Positions 1 to 9,209 of a DNA stretch of 64,000 bases are shown piece after piece. The DNA is taken from the NCBI GenBank assembly GCA_005880915.1, contig VBIW01000035.1:186001-250000 (forward strand). The letters run 5' to 3'. Source of the DNA: Chloroflexota bacterium (GTDB lineage Bacteria; Chloroflexota; Dormibacteria; Dormibacterales; Dormibacteraceae). Below the pieces are notes generated by a model, which did not search any database, was not told where the DNA came from, and was given only the letters and a program-made list of their open reading frames with translations. The translations under genes were made by a program, and so were the position numbers. Every line of letters starts with the position of its first letter. Within the stretch, counting starts at the first letter, position 1.

Positions 1-1
1 C

Positions 2-1429
2 CGTTTATTGGCGGCAGGGATCGCCCGGGATCCCGAGGGCCTGGTCGCCTTCCTCGCTGCCACCTATGCATACCCGAGCTTCTACGAGCGCCATGGCGGA
101 ATATCTGCCATCGAACATGCTGTAACTACGGCAGTAGATGAAGCCGTAGAGACCGAACTTCTCGTCGAGCACGACAAGAAGATCCATCCGACTCCTGTTG
201 GTCGTGCCCTCGCGAGGTCTGGTGTTGTATTGGAGACGGCCGTCCTTCTCAAGAGGGCGGTCGATCGCCTTCGCACCGAGGACGTACCGACGGCTGACCT
301 ACTCTTCCAGATTTGTCGTTGCGAAGAAAGTGGAAATCGGCCATTCATCCCTCGCAAGGAAGCCGATCCCAGGGGACGCCTACGCATTGACCCGACTGCC
401 ACGAAGCCCGAATCCGAGCTCGCGATCGCCATGCATTCCGCGGCAGTCGGCGATGAAACGCTGCAGGCGCTCATCGAAACCAGTTGCGCGTTGGAGTGGA
501 TCGAAGGATCCTCAGCGAGATCTCTGGAGAAGCGCTACTACGGTCTATCGGGAGAACGGCTTCGCAACATTGGAGCTAATCTGGCTTGGCTTCTCGAGAC
601 CTTGGCAGAAGCCGCGAGGGTTGCGGACGTTCTTTCAGATCGGATCATTACCCTCCGCCGGCTGGCTCTCGCATCTAGATACGGGCTTCCGCATGAACTC
701 GCGCCGCTTGCGAGGTTGCGCACTGGCATCGGGCGGGAGACCCTTTTCGCACTAGGTCAAATCGGCCTCGCAGATCCCGACGCAATTCTTGAAGCAAACG
801 CAGACACCGTAGCTGGACTGTTGGCTCCTGGTGAGCTCAATCGACTACAGCAGGCAATCCGCGACGACACCATTGAGACCCTACGTCGCCGAAAGTCCGG
901 CCACCTTCAGCGCGCCACGAGGTCAGGTTTGTCGCCAGAGCTAATTAATGCGCTGTACTCAGCTGAAGACGATGTGCTCGAAAGAGTCGTTCGAGATGTA
1001 CTCGAATCGGCCGGCCTTCCTACTACGCAGCTTGAAACACAAGCGTACGGTGAGGAGGATCTTCAGATTTCGACACCGGCAGGAATGGTTGTCGGTTCGG
1101 TGACGGCTTCCAAGAGTCCCGATAAGCCAATTGCTTGGCGTAAGGCGCGCGAGGTGACGGGCCAAGGTGCCGGACTGAACGCGGTCAACTTCGTCTGTAT
1201 CGGTCGTCCACGTTTCGACGGCCTGGCGGAGCGGAGCGCACAAGCTGTCGCACGCGAGCAGCAGGACCGAAGGTTGCTGTTGATCCCTATGCATATTTTC
1301 GTCGAGGCGATTAGCAGGGTCGCAGAAGGTCGGATCACGACCAATGCATTAGGAAGCGTGCTGGCTAACGGACGCGGGCTGCTCACGGCGGATGATCTTC
1401 CGGGAGAAGAACCGACCGCGCTACCTTAG
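2..1429 (+). CDS. C-terminal part of a superfamily II helicase-like protein (5' truncated by window edge)
   Basis: The frame is open to the left edge, so the true start is probably outside the window; a TTG at 8 is the first internal candidate. The visible part begins with a winged-helix-like segment, followed by an alpha-helical stretch with an HhH-like piece (about residues 230-280) that resembles the C-terminal domains of Ski2/Hel308-type helicases. The last 130 residues look like a restriction-endonuclease-type fold in which the usual E-x-K strand reads SVTAS after an EEDLQI strand, so the active site looks degenerate. The helicase motor motifs would lie upstream and are not seen. The family assignment comes from pattern only. 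A defence or DNA-repair role is possible but unproven. Confidence 0.45.
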   Translation, partial: RLLAAGIARDPEGLVAFLAATYAYPSFYERHGGISAIEHAVTTAVDEAVETELLVEHDKKIHPTPVGRALARSGVVLETAVLLKRAVDRLRTEDVPTADLLFQICRCEESGNRPFIPRKEADPRGRLRIDPTATKPESELAIAMHSAAVGDETLQALIETSCALEWIEGSSARSLEKRYYGLSGERLRNIGANLAWLLETLAEAARVADVLSDRIITLRRLALASRYGLPHELAPLARLRTGIGRETLFALGQIGLADPDAILEANADTVAGLLAPGELNRLQQAIRDDTIETLRRRKSGHLQRATRSGLSPELINALYSAEDDVLERVVRDVLESAGLPTTQLETQAYGEEDLQISTPAGMVVGSVTASKSPDKPIAWRKAREVTGQGAGLNAVNFVCIGRPRFDGLAERSAQAVAREQQDRRLLLIPMHIFVEAISRVAEGRITTNALGSVLANGRGLLTADDLPGEEPTALP

Positions 1430-1574
1430 TTAGTTGCACCTCACGTACAAGGCGACCCGCCGGTCTTGCTGTTGATAAGAGACGACTATCGACAGTGCTA
1501 CTCGAGCCGGTCGAACGATTCCATCGGGCGGCTGCCTTCTCCAACTTCGCCTCGGTTTCCCATGCGGTGGCCAG

Positions 1575-2234
1575 TCATCGATTCGGGAGGAATCGCGCGC
1601 CGGCGTAATCGACCACTGCTACATCGATCGGCTCTTGGCATTCGCGATGCTCTCCATAGAGGAGCATCTCTTCATCGACCCCGTCCTGGACGATCCGCCG
1701 GATGTGCTCGCCGAGCAAGTCCGCCGTTCGAATCTCCGTTCGCATCACCTCACCGTTGAGGTTGGCATAGCGGCCGCGAGTGTAAAAATCGCCGATCGTT
1801 TCGACCGATCCCAGCTGCCACTGGTGAGAAAACATGTCGACTCCTTCCCGCCGGAAGGTGATTCGCCATAGCTTTTCTCTCGCGTTAACGACGTACCCGA
1901 TTCGAACGTCGAAATTGGCCTTTCGATTGCCGAGCCTCGCCGCTGCCTCAGAGATCGGGCGCGCGAAGTCCCATAGTCGACCCCAAAGCGGAGTGACAAT
2001 TTCTAACGCCGTTTCAAGATCTCGGGTGGTCACGTCGTCCAGCCGATTCATCACCAAGTCGATGAGGGGCGTTTGACCCTGGAACGCTAAGCCGCTTGAT
2101 CCTACGATCATCGGCAACCTCGGGTGGATTCGGACCTTACGATGCAGAACGACCGGACCCGTCTCGTCGTGCCCGAGACTATCGGCCGCGATGGCAACCA
2201 CTCCTGGACGCGTAGCCGCGAGCAGTATCGTCAT
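1575..2234 (-). CDS. Proteasome/HslV-like Ntn-hydrolase
   Basis: The protein has 219 residues. Removal of the initiator Met would expose Thr1. From there the sequence follows the proteasome beta/HslV pattern: a first beta strand, VVAIAADS with Asp at position 17 as in proteasomal Asp17, a Lys at position 32 (canonical Lys33, one residue shorter loop), then MIVGSSG with Gly47. These are the residues that build the N-terminal threonine active site in this superfamily. The rest is divergent. No partner ATPase (HslU, Mpa) or alpha subunit is nearby, and there is no signal peptide, so it should be cytoplasmic. It is divergent from the trypsin-like protease gene across a 230 bp gap. It may be a self-standing Anbu-like peptidase or another Ntn hydrolase; the substrate is unknown. 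Confidence 0.65.
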   Translation of the reverse strand: MTILLAATRPGVVAIAADSLGHDETGPVVLHRKVRIHPRLPMIVGSSGLAFQGQTPLIDLVMNRLDDVTTRDLETALEIVTPLWGRLWDFARPISEAAARLGNRKANFDVRIGYVVNAREKLWRITFRREGVDMFSHQWQLGSVETIGDFYTRGRYANLNGEVMRTEIRTADLLGEHIRRIVQDGVDEEMLLYGEHRECQEPIDVAVVDYAGARFLPNR

Positions 2235-2466
2235 TTGAGATCCAGCACTAAGTCCGCAAGAGGTTCGGGTTGGCCATCATCTAATAGACGTCAGCGGTCG
2301 CTAATGACCATACGAGCCAGCTACCGCCAGTGGGCCGGGGAGAGACGACCGCGCTGACAGCGATCGGTTAGAACGTAGGTGAACCAGCGTTCGACAGGGT
2401 CTGGCATCCTAAGTCCGATAGCGATGCGTTTGGGGCCTTCAGTGGCCGGGAACAGAGTTATCAACG

Positions 2467-3378
2467 ATGCGCGTTGAGACCCCAGCTGAGCAACTTTTCT
2501 TCACGACCGCCATCGTGGAAGCGACAGGATCAGACGGCTCAATGTGGACAGGAACGGGATTCTTGTACGCGGTGAGCACGGATCGTGGAATCGTCCACTT
2601 CTTGGTCACGAATAAGCATGTCCTTGCAGATACCACCGAAATAACCCTCCAATTCATTCTTGACCAGGACGGGCAGCCCGCATACGGCCGGGCCGCAACG
2701 GCCCGGCTCGCCCCATTCGACGTATCCAGATGGTTTGGGCATCCGAACGACGCTGTCGACGTCGCGGTGATCCCTTTTGGCGAAGCCTTGAACGGAATGG
2801 TTGCAGCCGGTTACAGGCCGTTCTTCAGGGCACTGCCAGAAAGCCTTGTGCCGAGCCCGGACGTGATTTCGGGATTCGACGCGATGGAACGAGTCACATT
2901 CATCGGATATCCTGCCGGCCTTTTCGACACTGCGAATCTGACTCCGATAGCACGTCAAGGTTTCACAGCAACACCGATCGCGCTCGACTACGAGGGCCTC
3001 CCGCAGTTCGTGATCGACGCAGCCGTGTTCCCCGGATCCAGCGGCAGCCCTGTGCTTCTTTACGACCGCGGTATGGTTGTCGACCGCTCGGGAAACGTGA
3101 CGATCGGTAGCCGACTCTACCTGCTTGGCGTCTTGGCCGCCGTCCACCACGATGAGGTCGAGGCCGAGGTCGGCAAGGCGGCGCACAGGCTCGTGGCGCG
3201 GTTTGAGCAGCTCTTGGGGCTCGGGATTGTCTTCAAAACCCGGACGATCGACGAAGCGGTCGATCTAGCGCTGAACAAGTACGGTTTCTCACGGGCGCAC
3301 TCTCAGCTCGAGCCCGCACCGCAACCCGCACCGCCCGGTGGGACGCCCGCAGACCAGGAAATCGCCAGAGACACTTGA
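2467..3378 (+). CDS. Trypsin-like serine protease (S1-type, cytoplasmic)
   Basis: The 303-residue protein shows a complete chymotrypsin-fold triad: His51 in TNKHVL, Asp98 in DVAVIPF and Ser192 in FPGSSGSPV (the GDSGGP equivalent). The N-terminus has no signal peptide or membrane segment, so the protein probably acts inside the cell, unlike DegP-type proteases, and there is no PDZ domain. The last 40 residues are a Pro/Ala-rich tail. No clear Shine-Dalgarno precedes the ATG and translation may be leaderless. Cytoplasmic trypsin-like proteases occur as effectors or accessory proteins in bacterial conflict systems, but no sensor partner is evident here apart from the neighbouring Ntn hydrolase. 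The substrate is unknown. Confidence 0.85.
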   Translation: MRVETPAEQLFFTTAIVEATGSDGSMWTGTGFLYAVSTDRGIVHFLVTNKHVLADTTEITLQFILDQDGQPAYGRAATARLAPFDVSRWFGHPNDAVDVAVIPFGEALNGMVAAGYRPFFRALPESLVPSPDVISGFDAMERVTFIGYPAGLFDTANLTPIARQGFTATPIALDYEGLPQFVIDAAVFPGSSGSPVLLYDRGMVVDRSGNVTIGSRLYLLGVLAAVHHDEVEAEVGKAAHRLVARFEQLLGLGIVFKTRTIDEAVDLALNKYGFSRAHSQLEPAPQPAPPGGTPADQEIARDT

Positions 3379-3602
3379 TCCCCGGAATCGGCCGGTGGCC
3401 CAAACGCATTCCTCCGCCCATCGGGGATTCAGACTGGATGCTTGCGATAAGCGATTGCTATCCGAAGCTTCTCGTGATGCCTCATTGCGCTCGCAGGTAG
3501 CGGCACATCTCGTTGACATCGGACCATGTCCACAGCCGCGAGTGCCAGGGACTCGATCCGTGCCCAAAGAAGTTCAAGCTGGAGCCACGAGGGTACAGAC
3601 AG

Positions 3603-6600
3603 CTACCGCCCAGCGTGCGTCTGCAGCTTTAGCAGCACTTCACGGTGCAGATGTTGCAGGGTGGCGGGATCGTCGCCACCACCGACCAACGCTTCGAGTC
3701 GCGTCTTCAGTTCGGCGTCTTGTAGCTCTCCAGACAGTTTCTCGAGTGGAGCTAGAAGTCTGCGCACAAGGCGGGGAAAGTCGCGAGCCCCAACCCTTCG
3801 TCCGTCCCAAGCCTGTATGAATTCTTGACAAAGCTCGTCGATCCTCCTTCGAGAGTCGGTGAGTTCGCCTTTCAGCCGAGACAAGACATCCTGCTGCCAC
3901 CGGACGTTCTGAAAGATATCGGCGCGTGCGCCATTCCGCAGTTGAAGCATGGTCACGTGAGCGTCGATCCGCTCCAGGTACGAACACAGACAGACGAGAC
4001 TCTCGGCATCTCTGTTGCTCTCGAGCGACTTGCGTAGGCCCTTCGCGTGGCGCTCGACATCGAATGGGTCCTGCCTGCCGATGGCATCTCGGATCTCGGC
4101 GAAGAATCGAGCGTCCGCCCGAAGGTCATTCGCCCAGTCGACCCGCGAAGCTCGGCCGCGCGACCTAGCAAGCGCCCTAAGCACTCTCGATGCGAGGTCC
4201 ATCACAGTTGGAGCGCTTGTCAGGCTCCAAGTGGCGAGCAGACGGGTGAACACTGATAGGAGCCGCTGCATCGCATAGATGGTCGCGGAAGGATCGGATC
4301 CCAAACGTATGCCAAGCCCAAAGCCGTTCAGCGGACTCCCGTTGACTATCTCGTCGAAGAATATTGCCAGCGTTTCGGACTCCTTCCCCGCCACGGCACG
4401 CAAACGCACGCCGATCCAGCGATTCTCTCCTGGTTGCACGCGGTCCATGGTTATTGTCCCCGAGTCCCGTACCCGAATCCGATCTCGGCCAGGAATTTCG
4501 ATTTCGAGCTGCCCGACCCGACGGATGACATCGGGCGAAATCGTGTATCGGATCAGCATGTCGCGCGGGTAAGTCGCCGCGTTGTGGACAATCGCAAACG
4601 CGTCGGAAAGACACAAACCTGTCCCACGCGCCGGGGTGGTCGATAGTCCCATGTTTCTCTGCGCCTTGTTGTTGTCGTCAACTATGTCGAGATCGGTGGT
4701 CGGCCAGCCTGGTGCTCTGCCATGCAGGCTCGGGGGCACAAAAGGATCAGCTGGAGTCGAAATCTCCACAGCTACGCACAAATGCGTCGATGCGATGGGA
4801 TTGAGATGCCACGCAAGCGCATTGGTCGTTTTCGGGCCGACTTCTGCGGCCGCGAACAGGAGAGTCGGATCGGGGCCAGATAGGGTCACGTCCGGATCGG
4901 CGTCGGACGCGTCCTCATAGTTGCTTCCGGTGCCAAGCTTTGATACAAGGAAGTGAGCATTGACAGTCACAGCAGGCGACCCGGCTGGCGCTGGGGCGCG
5001 CCGCCGTACTCGCGCAAATAGCCAGTTATCTCCGATATTGCCCAAGCCGTTGCCGGCATCCTCATTCTCAGGCTGATCGTGGGGGAAGGATCCGGGCAGC
5101 GTATCGCGGCGGTTCCAAACATCGGAAGTCACATAGAAGGCCGGCTTAATCGATGGCTCCGATCCGTCGTCGCCACTGGTTGGACTGTCGGTCCAGTCCC
5201 GGACGTAGAAGTCATCATTCAGCGCAACCGTTTGATACTGAAAGAAGAACGGGTCAACCGATGTCGAAACAGGCGTGACATTGTCAACCGCGAGTAGAGT
5301 GCCAGAGACAAAGTTCGCGTTACGGAGATACGTCACGCCAGCCGGAAAGTTCGCGCTGAGCGGCGCGTTCTGGCCAGAGAACGCGCCGTAGAGGTCCTTG
5401 CCGATGGAAATAAGATTCGCGTAGTCACCGATGATCACACTCAAGGCTGCACCGGCGCTCGAATCGATTACGTCTGCGAGTATGGTGTCGGTTGTTACGG
5501 TGGCGAAATGGTCAGTTGAACGTACTAGGTGTGTTCGCCAGCGCGCTGTGCCACTCACCGTGGCAAGTTGCTGGTACAAGAGTGCGACTACTCCCTGGGT
5601 ATTCACAGCGAGGCTAGGGTTGGTGGCGTTGCTAACCGTGAAGAGATCGGGAGTCCAGTTCTGGCCTCCGTTATCGCTGCGCCGGATCCTTAGGGTGTAC
5701 GGCGACGCGGTCGTGGCAAGGCCATCGCACCATGCCACGTACACCCGCTGTGAGTTGCGGGGATCAACGGCGATCGTGAGGTTAGAGCCAATCCGTTGTG
5801 TACCGAGCAGGGTTCCCAGAGCAGCCACGGACACGCCCGTCGCCACCCGGAAGCCCGCGTTGCCATCTCCGGGATCCGTCAGGCTTCGAAATGTCGGAGC
5901 GCTGTTTGCCCAGTTGTCGTCGCGGCAGACAACGATATCCGTCACGTTAGGCGACGCGAACGTACGCCACCCAAAGAAGACGGCGTATAGCACCCCCGAT
6001 CGGTGAATCGCTGTCCGCACGGACGGCCCATCCTGGCTTCCGCCGGTCGGCGGGGGAAGAGCGGCGCTGGCCCGCGTCTCCAATCGAGCTGTATTTGTGA
6101 ATGCGGCTGTGTTTGCGGCGTCCAAGTCGAAATCGACGGACGCGGTGGCGCCTGTTGGACGCTGCGTCAGGTCGTTGCTGCTGACAAAGACGCGATCCGT
6201 ATTCCATTGCGTTGCAGCTTCGACCCAGGGTTGATCCTCGGGGGTACGGTCGACCAGAATCGCCATTAGCCCAGGACCCGAATAATTCGCCTTGCGCAGG
6301 ATGTTGAGCCGCAGGCTGCTATCGCCACGAAGGATACCGGCATAGAGGACACCGGAACTGCCCCCGAACCTAACCGAGATGTCCTTGGTGCCGAACGTGG
6401 CATTCCCTCCGGGAATGACCGAATTCTGCGACCAAGTTGAGCCGCCGTCGGACGAGAAGAAATAGGGCCCCGTCGTAACAGGCGAAGCCGTGTCCGGGGT
6501 GAAGGACGTCACGACGATCTGCCGTGGATCGGATGGATTGACCGCGATGCTCGGCTCAGAGTCGAAATTTGTTTCTCCGCTCAGACTCTGCGGAATGATG

Positions 6601-6620
6601 TTGACTACCCGGATCGGCAT
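3603..6620 (-). CDS. BNR/Asp-box (sialidase-fold) repeat protein with helical C-terminus
   Basis: The protein is 1005 residues long. The N-terminal half carries Asp-box motifs such as SSDGGSTW and RSDNGGQNW, the hallmark of BNR beta-propellers found in sialidases, photosystem-assembly-like and other sugar-binding proteins. The middle part (about 530-750) looks like further beta-rich domains. The last 220 residues are predicted helical, with charged coiled-coil-like stretches. No signal peptide is visible at the chosen start, which has a good AGGAGG five bases upstream. It lies 8 bp downstream of the preceding gene on the same strand, so the two are probably one operon. Enzyme activity is not supported, because Asp-boxes are structural. 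The combination of propeller and long helical tail is unusual. Confidence 0.7.
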   Translation of the reverse strand: MPIRVVNIIPQSLSGETNFDSEPSIAVNPSDPRQIVVTSFTPDTASPVTTGPYFFSSDGGSTWSQNSVIPGGNATFGTKDISVRFGGSSGVLYAGILRGDSSLRLNILRKANYSGPGLMAILVDRTPEDQPWVEAATQWNTDRVFVSSNDLTQRPTGATASVDFDLDAANTAAFTNTARLETRASAALPPPTGGSQDGPSVRTAIHRSGVLYAVFFGWRTFASPNVTDIVVCRDDNWANSAPTFRSLTDPGDGNAGFRVATGVSVAALGTLLGTQRIGSNLTIAVDPRNSQRVYVAWCDGLATTASPYTLRIRRSDNGGQNWTPDLFTVSNATNPSLAVNTQGVVALLYQQLATVSGTARWRTHLVRSTDHFATVTTDTILADVIDSSAGAALSVIIGDYANLISIGKDLYGAFSGQNAPLSANFPAGVTYLRNANFVSGTLLAVDNVTPVSTSVDPFFFQYQTVALNDDFYVRDWTDSPTSGDDGSEPSIKPAFYVTSDVWNRRDTLPGSFPHDQPENEDAGNGLGNIGDNWLFARVRRRAPAPAGSPAVTVNAHFLVSKLGTGSNYEDASDADPDVTLSGPDPTLLFAAAEVGPKTTNALAWHLNPIASTHLCVAVEISTPADPFVPPSLHGRAPGWPTTDLDIVDDNNKAQRNMGLSTTPARGTGLCLSDAFAIVHNAATYPRDMLIRYTISPDVIRRVGQLEIEIPGRDRIRVRDSGTITMDRVQPGENRWIGVRLRAVAGKESETLAIFFDEIVNGSPLNGFGLGIRLGSDPSATIYAMQRLLSVFTRLLATWSLTSAPTVMDLASRVLRALARSRGRASRVDWANDLRADARFFAEIRDAIGRQDPFDVERHAKGLRKSLESNRDAESLVCLCSYLERIDAHVTMLQLRNGARADIFQNVRWQQDVLSRLKGELTDSRRRIDELCQEFIQAWDGRRVGARDFPRLVRRLLAPLEKLSGELQDAELKTRLEALVGGGDDPATLQHLHREVLLKLQTHAGR

Positions 6621-6628
6621 AAGTCCTC

Positions 6629-7420
6629 CTAACCCTTAGTAGTCCGCCGCAACAACTCGCGGACATGAGACAGCGCCGAGATCGCCTGGTAGTCGAGCGG
6701 ATCCAACGCCATCAGCATCTGATCGCGAGTTGTTTTCGCCGGCCTGCGGCGACGATCCGGTTCCTGTTCCTCTGCGTCAGGTTCGGATAACGGCCCCAGC
6801 AGCCATACGCCGAGCTGGCCAGGGTGGCTCTTGGGAACTGGGCCCCACTCGCGGTCGCCGCCGACCGGGTAGAAGATGTGGAGGTCTCTTGGAGGGGAAC
6901 CCTTTTCAACGCTTGCGACCCACAACTCGGCCTCCCACCACTCAACACCCTCATCAGTTCCGGGCAGATCTTTCCTTTCAGTCCTGAACGTTGTTATCAC
7001 CTGCCCCGAAACGACCAACACCGCTCGGCGGAGCCGGGTCTCCAGCTCTTCGTGCTGCGCTTCCAATCGAGCATCGATAACGAGTTGGCGCAATTCGGCC
7101 GCCCTCATCCCCGTTCGTCCGATCTCGGTCACGCCGATGTTGCTGCCGTAAATCCAGCTGGTTGCGAAGAACGTCATCTGGTCGGCCACCTTCACGCCTC
7201 GCGAAGACGAAAGGAAAACAGTGATTGTTTTTCCCTTTAGGTCGCCGAGGCTCGGTGGCGCGACAACAACTTCAGTGACGCGCACGGTCGCCATTCGGTC
7301 GTCTGGTTCGACCCCCTCGAGGTTGTGTTTTCCAACGGCTCTTACGCTGCCGCGAAACACAAATGAGGCACGGCGCGCCAGATCAATTACTGCCGTGGCC
7401 GAGAGTCTTCTTGCTTTCAC
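6629..7420 (-). CDS. Two-domain beta-rich protein of unknown function, operon partner of the BNR protein
   Basis: The protein has 263 residues. It reads as two similar halves (about 12-100 and 130-220), each starting with a strand of the form VFRGSVRAV or LVVSGQVITT. Each continues with a charged strand and ends in a conserved aromatic/Gly strand (FFATSWIYGS; LGVWLLGPL). This spacing resembles OB-like or TIMP/NTR-like barrels, but I do not recognise the family. A helix with many charged residues links the halves. The GTG start is chosen because GGAG precedes it by eight bases. There is no signal peptide. It is the first gene of a two-gene operon with the BNR protein and may work with it. Confidence 0.6.
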   Translation of the reverse strand: MKARRLSATAVIDLARRASFVFRGSVRAVGKHNLEGVEPDDRMATVRVTEVVVAPPSLGDLKGKTITVFLSSSRGVKVADQMTFFATSWIYGSNIGVTEIGRTGMRAAELRQLVIDARLEAQHEELETRLRRAVLVVSGQVITTFRTERKDLPGTDEGVEWWEAELWVASVEKGSPPRDLHIFYPVGGDREWGPVPKSHPGQLGVWLLGPLSEPDAEEQEPDRRRRPAKTTRDQMLMALDPLDYQAISALSHVRELLRRTTKG

Positions 7421-7770
7421 CGGCGATCTCCGAGGGAACCGGGTGCGGTGAGTGGAGGCAATTCAAAAATATGCTCGCGTCCACAACTTGTCAAGTAGCA
7501 GTGTTAGTGCTTGACGCGACGCTTTACGCGCATGGTTAGGGCTGGGGCTGGTCCTACTCCACGGTCGTGCTCGCAGTTGCAGATGTGGTCTCCCTTATGG
7601 TAATTGCGCGCGTCTCTACTGTTACAAACTAGGCCTGAAGGGCTACCTGAACGAAGGACTACTTGAGTGCTGTGTCTATCTGAACAATGACTCCGAACTA
7701 CAATGCCCCCGAGCCTTGCCTCGCTCGACCACATTGTCGGTCGGGTTGGTCAGTTGCTAAGGAGAGAACG
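7421..7770. other. Intergenic region between divergent genes
   Basis: This 350 bp stretch separates the start of the two-domain protein from the next rightward gene and must hold both promoters. I see no convincing promoter pair, RNA gene or repeat in it. Short reading frames here have no ribosome-binding sites. Confidence 0.5.
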
Positions 7771-8175
7771 ATGCGATCCAACGAAGTTCGGCGAGCTCTT
7801 TGGGCACTGCACTACCTTGAGGATGTACTTTGGGACAGGGCCGACGATGTTCCGCCCGATGCCATCTCCGAGGACGTAACCGGAGGCAATGTGGCTGACG
7901 GCACGATAGACACTACCTGCGGGAAGTCAGCTGGATCGTGGAAGGCGAAGCCGGGTAAGACTGAATCTGTGCGAGTAACGGTAACCGCCGACAAGGACAA
8001 CAAGTGTCACATCGTCGCAATTCTTCAGGGGGCCAATGGATTGACGATTGCGCCTGCTGATGCGGCCCCGGGTAGTACCGAATCGGTGGCTGCAGATAAG
8101 GTCGCGGCGGTTGTCTTTTCTTGTGAGGGAACCGAGACGAACGACAAGTGCAAAGGGACTTGGTCAGTGACCTAG
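7771..8175 (+). CDS. Small hypothetical protein with a C-terminal beta domain
   Basis: The protein is 134 residues. The ATG at 7771 is preferred over an in-frame ATG 84 bases upstream because AAGGAGAG lies six bases before it. The first 35 residues are charged and helical with no signal peptide. The rest is Ala/Thr/Val-rich with three cysteines and an immunoglobulin-like strand pattern. I do not recognise a family. It precedes a membrane protein gene by about 100 bp. Confidence 0.6.
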   Translation: MRSNEVRRALWALHYLEDVLWDRADDVPPDAISEDVTGGNVADGTIDTTCGKSAGSWKAKPGKTESVRVTVTADKDNKCHIVAILQGANGLTIAPADAAPGSTESVAADKVAAVVFSCEGTETNDKCKGTWSVT

Positions 8176-8273
8176 CCTCGGCCCAATTCCCTCGCTGTAT
8201 CGGGCTCGCTCCAGCTCATACCCAACTGTAAGTTCTCGCCAATTGGTAACCGGTGGCATGATAGAGCGCGCGC

Positions 8274-8978
8274 ATGGCTGCTGCCGGCCCAGTTGCGTCA
8301 GTTGAGCGACCTCTTTCGCGAGGTCAACAACTATTACTAGTCCTCCTCACCGTTGCACTTGCAGCGGTGGTCGTGGCGGTGGCAGTCGGACCGCAGGCAT
8401 GCTTGGGTTGGTTCGCCCAACGCGGGATGGATATCGGAAACCTAAGCGCCACCCGCATAACGCTTCTTCAGACAGCTTTGGCAATCATTGGGGGCCTCTG
8501 GGCGCTCTATCTCTACCAGACAAGCCGCACTGGTCAGACGACCGTATCGACAGTGCCGAACTGCTGGCTTGCGCAGAGTCTTGTCGATGACTTCTGGGTC
8601 TTCGTCGTGAGGACCAAGGTGACGAACGTCTCCAAAGTACTGTGTCGGAGCGTACGGGCAAAGATCACTGTTATGGACGCGACAATTCGTGACCCCAACA
8701 CTGGGCAATTCGCCCTTCCTGCCTTTGCAGAGCAGGACTTATGGGCTGTACTGAACCCGCCCTCTGAGGACTTGGATCCAGAGTTCGAGCTCGAGCCAGG
8801 TGAGGTGGTTACCTCCGAAGCCGCCTTCCTTCTTTCGCGGCGTTCGCTCTTGGCTGTACGCGTAGCGATTGATGGTAAGCAAGGCCCCTTCCGGCGAGAG
8901 TTTGAATGGAATACCTTGTTCTTCGTGGATACCGCGGCTCTCACCCCGCAAGCCCATGGCTTACCCCAGCCCGGGTAA
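8274..8978 (+). CDS. Membrane protein with two N-terminal transmembrane helices
   Basis: The protein has 234 residues. Hydrophobic segments at about 18-42 and 62-82 anchor it in the membrane. The remaining 150 residues are a soluble domain rich in beta strands (TVSTVPNCW, VFVVRTKVTN, FELEPGEVVTSEAAF), probably cytoplasmic if the N-terminus is inside. The layout resembles small membrane proteins with a C-terminal Ig-like domain. No family is recognised. The start codon is uncertain because no strong ribosome-binding site is seen. Confidence 0.6.
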   Translation: MAAAGPVASVERPLSRGQQLLLVLLTVALAAVVVAVAVGPQACLGWFAQRGMDIGNLSATRITLLQTALAIIGGLWALYLYQTSRTGQTTVSTVPNCWLAQSLVDDFWVFVVRTKVTNVSKVLCRSVRAKITVMDATIRDPNTGQFALPAFAEQDLWAVLNPPSEDLDPEFELEPGEVVTSEAAFLLSRRSLLAVRVAIDGKQGPFRREFEWNTLFFVDTAALTPQAHGLPQPG

Positions 8979-9050
8979 GGAAACGAATGGCGACCCGTGC
9001 CGCGCCGCAGTCATAGAATGTATTTTGAGAGTTATCGCCTGGAGAAAAGC

Positions 9051-9209
9051 ATGCCACCCCCACCGACTTACGAACACCACGACGATGTCCAATCCGACGA
9101 GATGGAGGAAGTCTGGAAGAAACTCGGAAAGCAGCCTCCGGGACCATTTCAGACCATAAAAGAGTCACGCGAAGCAAGGAAGAAGTCCAACTCAGGGAAG
9201 AAGCGGTAG
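9051..9209 (+). CDS. Small basic hypothetical protein (52 aa)
   Basis: The ATG at 9051 has GGAGAA six bases upstream, and this supports it over an in-frame GTG at 8997. The peptide starts MPPPPTYEHH, has an acidic helix (DEMEEVWKKLG) and ends in a Lys/Ser/Arg-rich tail. It follows the membrane protein gene by about 70 bp. No family is recognised and its reality rests on the ribosome-binding site alone. Confidence 0.4.
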   Translation: MPPPPTYEHHDDVQSDEMEEVWKKLGKQPPGPFQTIKESREARKKSNSGKKR

